A stretch of DNA of 64,000 bases, taken from assembly GCA_037443785.1 (NCBI GenBank), contig JBBINR010000008.1, positions 1-64,000 on the forward strand, given 5' to 3'. The position numbers were made by a program, and so were the translations under genes. This document shows positions 23,851 to 31,890 of the stretch, one piece after another; position 1 is the stretch's first letter, and every line of letters starts with the position of its first letter. Under the pieces are notes generated by a model. The model saw only the letters and a list, made by a program, of their open reading frames with translations. It was not told where the DNA came from and did no database searches. Source of the stretch: JAQUOA01 sp037443785. GTDB lineage: Bacteria > Bacteroidota > Ignavibacteria > UBA10030 > UBA8401.

Positions 23851-24366
23851 TTATGGATGTGCATCGTTCATTCTCGTATAATCAATGCCAATGCTGTGGC
23901 ATCCGGTGCAAAAAGCTCCTTTGTTTGACACAGGGTATGTTGCCGCACCGGTCGGACTCGCTTCTGCCCAGACCCATCCGTTTGCATCTGCATTGGCATC
24001 TCCCTTTTTCTTAAACAAGAAAACGTACGTCGTGAGTGTGTTATTTGTATATAATTCTTTGACGATTAACGATGAATCAGGAAAAATGGTTCCGCTTTTT
24101 ACCTTCCCGGCAGCATCAAGAAATTTTGCTGCAATACTGTTGTATCGCGTTCGTAACCGTGGATCCGGATGACCGGAGTTTCCTCCTTTGGTGATTGTAT
24201 CGATTGAGTTCTTATAGAACGTAAACCCGGTTGAATTTTTTCCCAATAAATAAAGATCAGAATCTGTTGTTGTAGATTGCGTTCCGATACTTGTGGGGTT
24301 TGATGTATCTTTTGAACATCCGACAAACACCGACAAGAAAAGAAAAATGACAAACGCAGACTTCAT
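23851..24366 (-). CDS. Lipoprotein with P460-like domain and C-terminal haem-c motif
   Basis: A 171-residue protein with lipobox VFVGC (Cys17), a Ser/Thr-rich linker and a domain ending with CTGCH (Cys153, Cys156, His157). The sequence FYKNSIDTITKGGNSGHPDPRLRTRYN and the strand with GTIFPDSSLIVKEL correspond to the equivalent parts of the neighbouring P460 protein, so I take them as paralogues that have diverged. GGAGGAG lies upstream of the ATG. Being lipid-anchored and exported it would act at the outer or inner membrane. It directly follows the sigma/anti-sigma pair on the same strand. Confidence 0.7.
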   Translation of the reverse strand: MKSAFVIFLFLSVFVGCSKDTSNPTSIGTQSTTTDSDLYLLGKNSTGFTFYKNSIDTITKGGNSGHPDPRLRTRYNSIAAKFLDAAGKVKSGTIFPDSSLIVKELYTNNTLTTYVFLFKKKGDANADANGWVWAEASPTGAATYPVSNKGAFCTGCHSIGIDYTRMNDAHP

Positions 24367-24458
24367 ATGACACTCCTCCGATGATTCACGTATAGTTTTT
24401 GATAAACAAAGATTGATTACGACAGATTAGTAGTGGAAGGGGTCAATTCCTGACAAAA

Positions 24459-24725
24459 TTATTTCTTTATTTTCTCAATTATGGTATCAATAAGAAGATT
24501 CAGGTGATCGTTCTGTTGGGGGTAATTATAGAGACGGTCATGATGAAGTGATTGCTTCAACATATCATCAATAACAACACTTTGTTTTTGATATGTTGCG
24601 CAGGCATCACAAATTGCAGTGTGGACGTGCAACAGCACTGTTTCCTTAAAAGAAAGAGAGACAATACTTCTTTTCTCTACCAACTCAGTCGCTTTTTTGC
24701 ACGATAGTATTAATGTTTTTATCAT
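24459..24725 (-). CDS. Zinc-binding anti-sigma factor
   Basis: An 88-residue protein with the ZAS motif HTAICDAC (H-x3-C-x2-C) near residue 35, preceded by a helix with Cys9. The fold is the short N-terminal anti-sigma domain only; there is no membrane span, so it would be a soluble redox- or metal-sensing regulator. Zinc loss or thiol oxidation in such proteins frees the sigma factor. The gene starts five bases after the ECF sigma gene, the usual sigma/anti-sigma arrangement. It is well placed to couple metal or thiol stress to the downstream P460 and peptide genes. Confidence 0.8.
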   Translation of the reverse strand: MIKTLILSCKKATELVEKRSIVSLSFKETVLLHVHTAICDACATYQKQSVVIDDMLKQSLHHDRLYNYPQQNDHLNLLIDTIIEKIKK

Positions 24726-24730
24726 TTCAA

Positions 24731-25300
24731 TTACTCATAAAACCAATGCAATTCCAAACAATGCCGTAATTGCAGTTTCGCGCGATGGATAATCTGCCAA
24801 TAATTAGTAGGAGAAAATCCCAATTCCTGACAGACATATTTTGGCTCTTTTTCTTCCAAATATTTCATCGTCATGCACGCAAACCATTGCGGAGGAAGTT
24901 TTTTCATGCACATATGAAAGACGACAACAAACTCATTGTTGTCAAATAATTTTTCTTCGTCGCTGTTCCACTCATGCGGCATAAAATCTTTTTTCCAGTG
25001 TCCGTCTCCTTCAAAGAAACTATTGGTAAAATCTTCGGTTTCGGGATTTAAAGAAAAATTTTTTACCGCTGTTTTATAATGGTCGGCTATTTTATTCTTC
25101 AGGATTCCAAACAACCAGGTTTTGGGCTGGCTTTCGTTTCGAAAGTGCTCTATCTTTTCTGCGGCAACAAGAAAGGTTTCCTGCACCAAATCTTCGGCGG
25201 TCTGTCGATTGGATGTTTTATGGAATGCCCACGTAAAAAGATCACCGGTATATTTTTTTACCCAATTTTCGAGAATCTTTTCGTGTGCTAAAGAAACCAT
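24731..25300 (-). CDS. ECF RNA polymerase sigma factor
   Basis: A 189-residue sigma-70 family factor of the extracytoplasmic type. Region 2 is seen in TAEDLVQETFLVAAEKIEHF and QPKTWLFGILKNKIADHYK; region 4 in LPPQWFACMTMKYLEEKEP with the helix-turn-helix CQELGFSPTNYWQIIHRAKL. Region 3 is missing, as in ECF factors. The linker between the domains is about 45 residues. Its gene heads a run of eight same-strand genes ending in doxX. In Caulobacter a sigma-F/NrsF pair controls the equivalent DUF2282-DUF692-DUF2063-DoxX operon, so this factor likely drives the cluster. Confidence 0.88.
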   Translation of the reverse strand: MVSLAHEKILENWVKKYTGDLFTWAFHKTSNRQTAEDLVQETFLVAAEKIEHFRNESQPKTWLFGILKNKIADHYKTAVKNFSLNPETEDFTNSFFEGDGHWKKDFMPHEWNSDEEKLFDNNEFVVVFHMCMKKLPPQWFACMTMKYLEEKEPKYVCQELGFSPTNYWQIIHRAKLQLRHCLELHWFYE

Positions 25301-25410
25301 GAACAGTTGATTGATTGATGGGTCAGGAATTTATTTGATTTAAAATAGAAATTTCATGAAGGAATTACAATATTGGGTTTGTTCATATAATGCGTCGCAC
25401 CGAAAACTTG

Positions 25411-26016
25411 TTAGAGAAGCCGGTGAAGCCACTGGGTAAGATCGGCAAAACACTCTTCACTGATTTCATGTGACATCGGATACTCATTGTATGTTACTCT
25501 CGCTGTTGACGATTGTAGAAGCTGCTTCGTCTTTCGAGCAAAACTAATGGGAATAATCGGATCGGCAATTCCGTGCGAAACAAAAATATCAAGGTTTTGT
25601 AATTCGGTAAGTTTATAATCCTGTTCCAATTGAGCGGGGGCAAAACCACTCAAACAGGCAATCCCATTACAGGTTTTAGGCTGCGTGAGAGCAAGCGCAT
25701 ACGACATAATTGCTCCCATACTAAATCCCATCAAAATAATTTTTTCGGATTGAAGCGTGAAAATAAACTCTTGTAATGCAGTTTTGCTCTCGGTAAAACT
25801 TTTTTCATCAACCGAACCGTCATCGAATAATTCAAACCATGTGTATCCGCCCCACCTGTATGAAAACGGTGCGCGAAGAGAAAATATTTCCAATTGTGGA
25901 TTAAGCTGGCGAGAAAAGCTGAATAAATCTCGTTCGTCGGATCCGCGTCCGTGCAGCATTACGAGGGTAGGATTTTCCTTTGTAGGTTGAGCGGACGGTT
26001 TGTGAAGTGAATACAT
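25411..26016 (-). CDS. Alpha/beta-hydrolase, phospholipase/carboxylesterase family
   Basis: A 201-residue hydrolase. The oxyanion region VMLHGRGSDERDL, the nucleophile elbow GFSMGA (Ser in centre), Asp in SHGIADPIIP and His in YPMSHEI give the full catalytic triad of the YpfH/EstB-type esterases. Substrate cannot be inferred. It lies 110 bases upstream of the sigma gene on the same strand but has separate spacing, and is followed upstream by marC 13 bases away, so it probably belongs with that gene. Confidence 0.85.
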   Translation of the reverse strand: MYSLHKPSAQPTKENPTLVMLHGRGSDERDLFSFSRQLNPQLEIFSLRAPFSYRWGGYTWFELFDDGSVDEKSFTESKTALQEFIFTLQSEKIILMGFSMGAIMSYALALTQPKTCNGIACLSGFAPAQLEQDYKLTELQNLDIFVSHGIADPIIPISFARKTKQLLQSSTARVTYNEYPMSHEISEECFADLTQWLHRLL

Positions 26017-26029
26017 AGTCGGCAGGTTG

Positions 26030-26632
26030 TTATTTCATCCCTACAATATTCTGCACACCAACACGAATCATCATTACCGCTATGGCAACCATAAACAATG
26101 AAGCAACTTTTGCAAATGCACGTGAACCGGGTTCTCCCATCACGCGAATAATTGCATCAGAATTTCGGAAAGTAAACCAGACAATCACCAGATTAACAAG
26201 AAGAGATGCCATCGAAATCCAATAACCGTACGTATCGACAATGATAATAATCGATGTCAATGCCGCGGGCCCCATAATCAACGGAATGCCGATCGGAACA
26301 ATGCCGACAGATTGATTCGGTTCGCGCTTTGTTTCTTTTGAAAAAAGCAGATCGGACACCGAAAGAACCAGCAACACAATCCCTCCGCCGATGCGAAAAT
26401 CGTTTTCCGTGATGCTGAGAAATTTGAAAATCACTTTTCCCAAGACAAGAAACACCAATGCGACGCCTCCAGCCGTGAGTGTGGCTTCAATAATGAGCTG
26501 ACGTTTTGTTTTCAACGTCATTCCGGTCGTGAGTGCCATAAAAGAAGGAACGGCTCCCGGAACATCAATGGCAACAAACAATGGAATAAATGCCATGATA
26601 AGATCATTGACGATGGTAAGGAATTCTTTCAC
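26030..26632 (-). CDS. MarC-family integral membrane protein
   Basis: A 200-residue protein with six membrane spans. Family motifs are FIPLFVAIDVPGAVPSFMALT near the start, GGGIVLLVLSVSDLLF, and GIPLIMGPAALTSIIIIVD. MarC proteins were once thought to be linked to multidrug resistance, but that is not supported and the function is unknown. It is preceded by a small gene with three bases between, and followed by the esterase gene. Confidence 0.88.
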   Translation of the reverse strand: MKEFLTIVNDLIMAFIPLFVAIDVPGAVPSFMALTTGMTLKTKRQLIIEATLTAGGVALVFLVLGKVIFKFLSITENDFRIGGGIVLLVLSVSDLLFSKETKREPNQSVGIVPIGIPLIMGPAALTSIIIIVDTYGYWISMASLLVNLVIVWFTFRNSDAIIRVMGEPGSRAFAKVASLFMVAIAVMMIRVGVQNIVGMK

Positions 26633-26635
26633 GCG

Positions 26636-26899
26636 TTAGATTTCTATGTTGGAATTTTTTAATTCTTTTTTTATCAACAAAATGACTTCGGCTTCAGGAA
26701 GCAGGACGCGGGCGCCGGAATTTTTCACAGCTAACTCCAGTGTCCCCTTTTTATCTTTTAGAAATGCCCAAATATTGTATCCGAGCCGATTTTGATCATT
26801 CGGTTCTTTTGTCGGAATATTTTTTACAGAATTGTAGGCAATTTTTTCGAGACTCGCGGCATCAAATGGTTTTACTTTGGACGGTGCTACGGTTGACAT
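26636..26899 (-). CDS. Conserved-looking 87-residue protein of unknown function
   Basis: I start at MSTVAPSKVKPFDAASLEK (26899), where AAGGTG lies five bases upstream; the longer frame adds an unlikely hydrophobic leader. The protein is soluble, with an N-terminal helix and a strand pair RLGYNIWAFLKDKKGTLELAV and RVLLPEAEVILLIKKEL. No family is recognised. It is three bases from marC, so the two are probably cotranslated. Confidence 0.55.
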   Translation of the reverse strand: MSTVAPSKVKPFDAASLEKIAYNSVKNIPTKEPNDQNRLGYNIWAFLKDKKGTLELAVKNSGARVLLPEAEVILLIKKELKNSNIEI

Positions 26900-26997
26900 A
26901 ATGACACCTTCATAAAAATTTAAGAATAAGTAATTAGTATACTGAAAATAGAATACAAAGGCGTTGGCAATCAGAAAATCACTTTCCACCGTAATGT

Positions 26998-28233
26998 TTA
27001 TTCGGGAAGAAATTCTTTAAGTCGAAGAATTTCACGCATGTTGGCAGACACTTTCTGGAACAAGTCATCATGTTTTCCCTCAAGGCCAAAGCGTTGTGCA
27101 TAATCATTCATTGCCGCAACCATTCCCACATCCTTGCCGGCGTTTTTGCTCATGTAATACTTGTTGGTCATAATTTCAATATATAATTCCGCCGCAGTTT
27201 TCCCGGGAAATAAATCGATAATTTTTTCTGACCTGAATAATTCGCACATCGGAACAAACACATTTTCGTACCAATCTTTGGTTGCTGCGGTAAGGGCAAC
27301 TCCGGCGTTCGATGTTTCTCCGGCCTGTTCACCCATGTACCATCTGTGTTCTTTAATATGTTTCAAAAATAATCCAACATAGGCAGGATTTGAAACACTT
27401 CCGAGAAATCTATCGATATTGAATGACGTTTCGCGCTCAAATTTTTTCTTTCGACGCTCAACCTTCAGCAGTGTCGTATATTTTTTGGTAATATAATTTC
27501 TCGCATCTTCAACCAGATCTTCATCACGGATGATTCCGCTTTTTTTTAAATCTTCAGTAATCCATTCCATCGATTCAAAGAAAAAAGCAAGATCGGCTTC
27601 ACGCATCGATTTAGAAAGCTTCGGATAAATTTCAACAGTCTCGGCATCGGCAAGATAGGCTGCTAAAAACATTTGTTTTCCAACAAATGGAATTTCTCTT
27701 CGTTCAAAACGAATCAGCGTATTGGCAAGCGATGCATCTCCCCAGTACACGCCGTTGCTGTGGAGCTGAACAAACAGCCGAACAATTGCATCCCAGATGC
27801 GTTGATGATTTTCTTTTCTGAAGTTTCGCGAATACAATAAAGAATCGGGAAGTACTTTTTCGACAAGCAGTGTAATAGTGTGGGAAATGTTGTTCGATTC
27901 GTACTGTGTTCCGATGGGTGTGTCGACAATGAGGGGGCTTTCTTCCCGTACAACATATCCCGCAGGAACAAGGGTATGAATTCCCATCAACAGCAGTTGC
28001 TCGTAATTAATAACTTCTTTCCGGGAAACAATTTCGCTGATTTCTTTTATTCCAAAGGAAAATTTTCCCGTTTTCACAAAAATAACAACGTGCCGTGAAA
28101 TTCCATGTTTAATGTTTAGAACATTAACGCCGTACTGTTTCCATTCAGCAATCGGTACATTCCACGGAAGCTTTTCAAGCTCGGAGCGGAAAATAGGATC
28201 AACATGAAACCGTATATTCGATTCATAATTCAT
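26998..28233 (-). CDS. Kinase-fold DUF4032-type protein
   Basis: A 411-residue protein. The N-terminal half reads like a divergent protein/LPS kinase lobe: FGIKEI with the ATP-binding Lys, then LHSNGVYWGDASLANTLI as the catalytic loop (W-G-D-x3-x-N) and LADAETVE as the metal-binding Asp block. The C-terminal part (from about residue 230) matches the DUF4032 style with SFNIDRFLG and HRWYMGEQAGE. Members often occur in actinobacteria and other phyla without a known substrate. Its neighbours (DedA, UppP) are envelope genes. Confidence 0.65.
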   Translation of the reverse strand: MNYESNIRFHVDPIFRSELEKLPWNVPIAEWKQYGVNVLNIKHGISRHVVIFVKTGKFSFGIKEISEIVSRKEVINYEQLLLMGIHTLVPAGYVVREESPLIVDTPIGTQYESNNISHTITLLVEKVLPDSLLYSRNFRKENHQRIWDAIVRLFVQLHSNGVYWGDASLANTLIRFERREIPFVGKQMFLAAYLADAETVEIYPKLSKSMREADLAFFFESMEWITEDLKKSGIIRDEDLVEDARNYITKKYTTLLKVERRKKKFERETSFNIDRFLGSVSNPAYVGLFLKHIKEHRWYMGEQAGETSNAGVALTAATKDWYENVFVPMCELFRSEKIIDLFPGKTAAELYIEIMTNKYYMSKNAGKDVGMVAAMNDYAQRFGLEGKHDDLFQKVSANMREILRLKEFLPE

Positions 28234-28311
28234 GCGTTACAAGATAAGATTTTTTTATCCGTGATTCTTGGTGAAGATAGTACAGCGATAACGCAGTATG
28301 TGCTGCAAAAT

Positions 28312-28944
28312 TTATTCTACAGATTTTTTTCCGTATTTCACTTGTATGTATTTTATGATGCCCGGAAGAATTGAAATAAAAATGACGGCAAGAATCACAT
28401 AATGAATATTCTTGTCGATGTTAGGAATTGTAGAGCCAAGAAAATATCCGATAAGAATCATGCTGGCAATCCACGAAACAGCGCCGACGACATTGAACGA
28501 TGCAAACCGGGTATACTTCATGTCGGCGATACCGGCGACTACCGGAGCAAAAGTCCGGGCAAACGGCATAAACTGCGCCATCACGATTGTCATCGGACCG
28601 TAATGTTCGTAAAACTCTTTTGTCTTGAGCAAATGGTGTTTTTTAAAAAATCGGGATTCTTCGCGTAAATACAATGCGGTACCACCTTTTTTACCGATAA
28701 AATATCCTGTTGCGTTTCCAAGAACAGCACAAATAATCAGAAGGGGGATGAGAATGGTAACATCAAAAAACCCGGCGGCGGCAAATAATCCTGCTGTAAC
28801 AAGAAGCGAATCTCCGGGAAGGAAAAATCCAACGAGTAATCCTGTTTCAGAAAAAATAATTGCAGCGAGTCCGGGATATCCAGCCCATGTTACCAGTTCT
28901 CTGATGTTAGTAAGCCTGTGAAAAAATTCTGAAATGAAATCCAT
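28312..28944 (-). CDS. DedA-family membrane protein
   Basis: A 210-residue protein with motifs of the DedA/SNARE-associated family: FSETGLLVGFFLPGDSLLV, GYFIGKKGG and the conserved FMPFARTFAPVVAG. About five hydrophobic segments. DedA members act as lipid scramblases or flippases; several recycle undecaprenyl phosphate to the cytoplasmic face. Its gene is 18 bases after uppP on the same strand, which makes an undecaprenyl-phosphate recycling role likely here. Confidence 0.9.
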   Translation of the reverse strand: MDFISEFFHRLTNIRELVTWAGYPGLAAIIFSETGLLVGFFLPGDSLLVTAGLFAAAGFFDVTILIPLLIICAVLGNATGYFIGKKGGTALYLREESRFFKKHHLLKTKEFYEHYGPMTIVMAQFMPFARTFAPVVAGIADMKYTRFASFNVVGAVSWIASMILIGYFLGSTIPNIDKNIHYVILAVIFISILPGIIKYIQVKYGKKSVE

Positions 28945-28962
28945 AGATAGATCTTCGATAAT

Positions 28963-29814
28963 TTAGAACGCCTGAAGAACTCCGGCATTCAATAAATAGA
29001 ACAAACCGATACCGACAATAATTCGATAAACAATAAAAAGATATGTCGTGTGTTTTTTTAAATACGTAATTAAAAATGCAATTGAGAGATAACCGACAAT
29101 TCCTGAGATCATTGTTGCAACGGCAATATTTACAAAGCCGATTTCGGTCGAAAACAATTCATGGCGCTGTTTAACCAATTCTAATACCCCCGCTGCAAAC
29201 ACCGATGGAAGTGAAAGTAAAAAAGAAAATCGTGCGGCTGTTTCTCTGTTTAATCCTTCAAATAAACCTCCGGTAATTGTTGTGCCGGAACGTGACGATC
29301 CCGGAATAAGTGCAACGCACTGCCATACCCCTATGATAATCACTTCTTTCCATGAAAGATTGTCCAATGTTTTTAATTTTTCTTGATGCGCAGATTTCTT
29401 TTTAGTGATTGTTTCAGCAATCATTAAAATAATGGCGAGAAGAATCATCGATGCACTAATGATGTACAGCGAACGAAGATTGGTTTCGATATTTTTTTTA
29501 AAAAGAAGTCCAATAATGACAATTGGAATTGTCCCCGCCGCTATCATCCATCCGAGTTGGGCATCTCTATTATGAAGCAGATTTTGAGTTTTAACTCCCG
29601 TAACAACGCTGCGCGTGATTGAAACGATGTCATTCCTAAAGTACAGCAATACCGCAACTAATGTTCCAAATTGAATAACCGCCGTAAATGCTGCACCGGG
29701 ATCGTTCCATCCGACAAGAGCGGGGATTATTCGAAGATGCGCCGTGCTGCTGATTGGAAGAAATTCTGTCAATCCTTGAATGATACCGAGAATAATTGCC
29801 TGAAAGATATCCAT
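28963..29814 (-). CDS. uppP: Undecaprenyl-diphosphate phosphatase
   Basis: A 283-residue BacA/UppP membrane enzyme. The signature EFLPISSTAHLRI near residue 18 and the second active-site block PGSSRSGTTITGGL near residue 175 are intact, with about eight hydrophobic segments. It removes the terminal phosphate from undecaprenyl diphosphate at the outer face of the inner membrane so the carrier can be reused in peptidoglycan synthesis; loss gives bacitracin sensitivity. The following gene encodes a DedA protein, a possible flippase for the product. Confidence 0.95.
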   Translation of the reverse strand: MDIFQAIILGIIQGLTEFLPISSTAHLRIIPALVGWNDPGAAFTAVIQFGTLVAVLLYFRNDIVSITRSVVTGVKTQNLLHNRDAQLGWMIAAGTIPIVIIGLLFKKNIETNLRSLYIISASMILLAIILMIAETITKKKSAHQEKLKTLDNLSWKEVIIIGVWQCVALIPGSSRSGTTITGGLFEGLNRETAARFSFLLSLPSVFAAGVLELVKQRHELFSTEIGFVNIAVATMISGIVGYLSIAFLITYLKKHTTYLFIVYRIIVGIGLFYLLNAGVLQAF

Positions 29815-29980
29815 TGTGTTTTTTATTTATCAGATACAGTGATAGTGATATAACAAAAAAGAGGAGAGCAACTCCTCTTCGTGTACCAAAATACAAAAAA
29901 TAATAGATCGATCAAATACCGGTTATCGGTAAGAATCATGTTGAATTCTTTTAGGAAATATTGTATTGTTGTCAATCATA

Positions 29981-31441
29981 ATGAACAAACAATTCACCGC
30001 TTCACTAACCAATAAGAATAAAATGGGCTCAACATCAACAAAACGATCTCAGTTTGCAACTTTGATCACCGTGTTTTTCTTTTGGGGATTTCTTGCCGCA
30101 TCAAATGGCGTGTTTATCCCGTTTTGCAAAAAACATTTTCAGCTTACACAATTTCAATCTCAGTTAATCGATCTGGCATTTTACCTTGCCTACTTTGTCG
30201 GTTCGCTCGCATTATATCTTTTTGAGCGCATTATCAAAATCGATATCCTGAATAAAATCGGATATAAGATGGGAATTTCGTACGGCTTGCTGATTTCTGC
30301 CGCCGGAGCCGTTGCAATGATCGGTGCAATAAATTCTGGAATTTATGTGTTAATACTCGGTGCACTTTTTTTGATTGCCATCGGTTTTTCGCTTCAGCAA
30401 ACATGCGCACAGCCGTTTGCCATTTCTCTCGGAGATCCTGAAACTGGTGCACATCGGCTGAATCTTGCAGGCGGCGTTAATTCATTTGGAACAACCATTG
30501 GACCGCTCATCGTTTCATATTTCCTCTTCGGTGGAATCGGAAAAAATGTCGATGTGGAAATTAGTTCCGTCAACCAAATGTACATGTTGCTTGCCGGATT
30601 GTTCACCGCAGTATCAATTTTCTTCATGCTTTCCAATCTTCCGAAGATTACACAGGACGAACACATCGAAAGGGGTTCCGGTGCGCTAAAATACCCGCAG
30701 CTTGTGTATGGCATGATCGGTATTTTCGTATACGTCGGAGTTGAAGTAACAATTCAAAGCAACATGGGTGCATTGTTAAAGCTTCCGGACTTCGGCGGAT
30801 ACGCTGAATCCGAAATTTCTCGCTTCATTTCTTTGTACTGGGGAAGTCTGATGATTGGACGGTGGACGGGTGCCATCACGGTGTTTAATCCTTCAAAGAT
30901 GTGGAAAAATATTTTAACTGTTGTTGTTCCGTACGTTGCATTTGGAGTTGTTCTCGGAGCAAATGTTCTTAATGGAGCAGATGTCAGCGATTTGTATGTG
31001 TATGCAATTGCAATTGCAATTCAAATCGTTGGATTTTTCTTAGGTCAAGAAAAACCGGCAAAGACGTTGATGATCTTTTCGCTATTCGGAATTGCCGCAA
31101 TGACAATCGGCATGGTAACGACCGGAAAGCTTGCAATTTTTGCCTTTATTAGTGGCGGGTTGTTCTGTTCGGTTATGTGGCCTTCTATTTTTGCCCTTTC
31201 GGTTGCAGGACTTGGAAAATATACCAGTCAAGGTTCAACGTTTCTTATTATGATGATTCTAGGCGGTGCAATCATACCTCCTGCACAAGGATGGCTAAGC
31301 GACGTACTCAACAACATCCATTTATCCTATATCATTACAATATTCCTCTTCGGTTATCTTGGGTTCTTTGCCTGGAAAGCAAAAAGTGTCTTAAAGGCGC
31401 AAGGTATTGATTACGAAAGTACTGCTGGATCGGCTCACTAA
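29981..31441 (+). CDS. MFS sugar transporter, FucP/GluP-like
   Basis: About 486 residues, twelve membrane spans. The N-terminal block FFFWGFLAASNGVFIPFCKK and GFSLQQTCAQPFAISLGDPE match the fucose/glucose-galactose:H+ symporter family (FGHS). The first ATG is at 29981; a later ATG at 30023 is possible, since TTGAAT-N17-TATTGT, a good promoter match, ends at 29969 and would leave almost no leader for the first. It is the only plus-strand gene between 0.8 and 39.4 kb and has a strong terminator. Likely brings in a hexose or amino-sugar; murQ is some kilobases away but not linked. Confidence 0.8.
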   Translation: MNKQFTASLTNKNKMGSTSTKRSQFATLITVFFFWGFLAASNGVFIPFCKKHFQLTQFQSQLIDLAFYLAYFVGSLALYLFERIIKIDILNKIGYKMGISYGLLISAAGAVAMIGAINSGIYVLILGALFLIAIGFSLQQTCAQPFAISLGDPETGAHRLNLAGGVNSFGTTIGPLIVSYFLFGGIGKNVDVEISSVNQMYMLLAGLFTAVSIFFMLSNLPKITQDEHIERGSGALKYPQLVYGMIGIFVYVGVEVTIQSNMGALLKLPDFGGYAESEISRFISLYWGSLMIGRWTGAITVFNPSKMWKNILTVVVPYVAFGVVLGANVLNGADVSDLYVYAIAIAIQIVGFFLGQEKPAKTLMIFSLFGIAAMTIGMVTTGKLAIFAFISGGLFCSVMWPSIFALSVAGLGKYTSQGSTFLIMMILGGAIIPPAQGWLSDVLNNIHLSYIITIFLFGYLGFFAWKAKSVLKAQGIDYESTAGSAH

Positions 31442-31460
31442 AAATAGTTTTAATATGCGC

Positions 31461-31500
31461 AGAAATAAAAAACGTCCCACTGGGGACGTTTTTTATTTCT
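31461..31500. terminator. Bidirectional rho-independent terminator
   Basis: A perfect 18-bp palindrome: AGAAATAAAAAACGTCCC with GGGACGTTTTTTATTTCT around a 4-base loop. A-tract and U-tract make it work on both strands, serving the transporter on the left and spoVG on the right. Confidence 0.9.
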
Positions 31501-31516
31501 ATGAGTAATTTATTTT

Positions 31517-31774
31517 CTATACGCCGGCAACCTTCGAATATTCCTTCATTGCCAAGCCTGTTAATTCTTCTTTTGTTTCTTTGGACATTGTAACTCTGTC
31601 CCAATATTTTGTTTTGTCATTTTTGTCTTGTTCCGAAGGAACTCCAACAAATAATCCGTTTTTTCCATCTGCAATTTTAAATCCTTTGACTGTAATTCCA
31701 TCCGCCGTTTCAACATCAAAAAATGCTTTCAAACTTCCGGAACCGGCAGAGACCTTCATATTGAGAACTTTCAT
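31517..31774 (-). CDS. spoVG: SpoVG-family protein
   Basis: An 85-residue protein with family features KVLNMKVSAGSGSLKAFFDV, GFKIADGKNGLFVGVPSEQ and YWDRVTM. SpoVG is a small site-specific nucleic-acid-binding regulator, known in Gram-positives and spirochaetes and present in Bacteroidota/Ignavibacteria as a single-gene unit. It has a clear promoter and its own terminator, so it is a monocistronic gene. The start follows GGAGG. Confidence 0.88.
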   Translation of the reverse strand: MKVLNMKVSAGSGSLKAFFDVETADGITVKGFKIADGKNGLFVGVPSEQDKNDKTKYWDRVTMSKETKEELTGLAMKEYSKVAGV

Positions 31775-31843
31775 GGTGCCTCCGATAAGTGTTTGTTGAA
31801 ATATGAAATTATTTTTACTGCGTTACTTATTGAAATCGCAATG

Positions 31844-31872
31844 AGTTTAAAAATTTTTCACACCGTTGTCAA
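31844..31872 (-). promoter_or_regulatory. Sigma-70 type promoter of spoVG
   Basis: On the minus strand TTGACA and TAAACT are 17 bases apart, 70 bases before the start codon. This is a textbook -35/-10 pair. Confidence 0.6.
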
Positions 31873-31890
31873 GTTTTTATAATTTATTTT

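Noticed and set aside
29861..29879. GAGGAG/CTCCTC hairpin with U run on the minus strand upstream of uppP
   Set aside because: Looks terminator-like, but no minus-strand gene ends before it; more likely part of the divergent promoter region.
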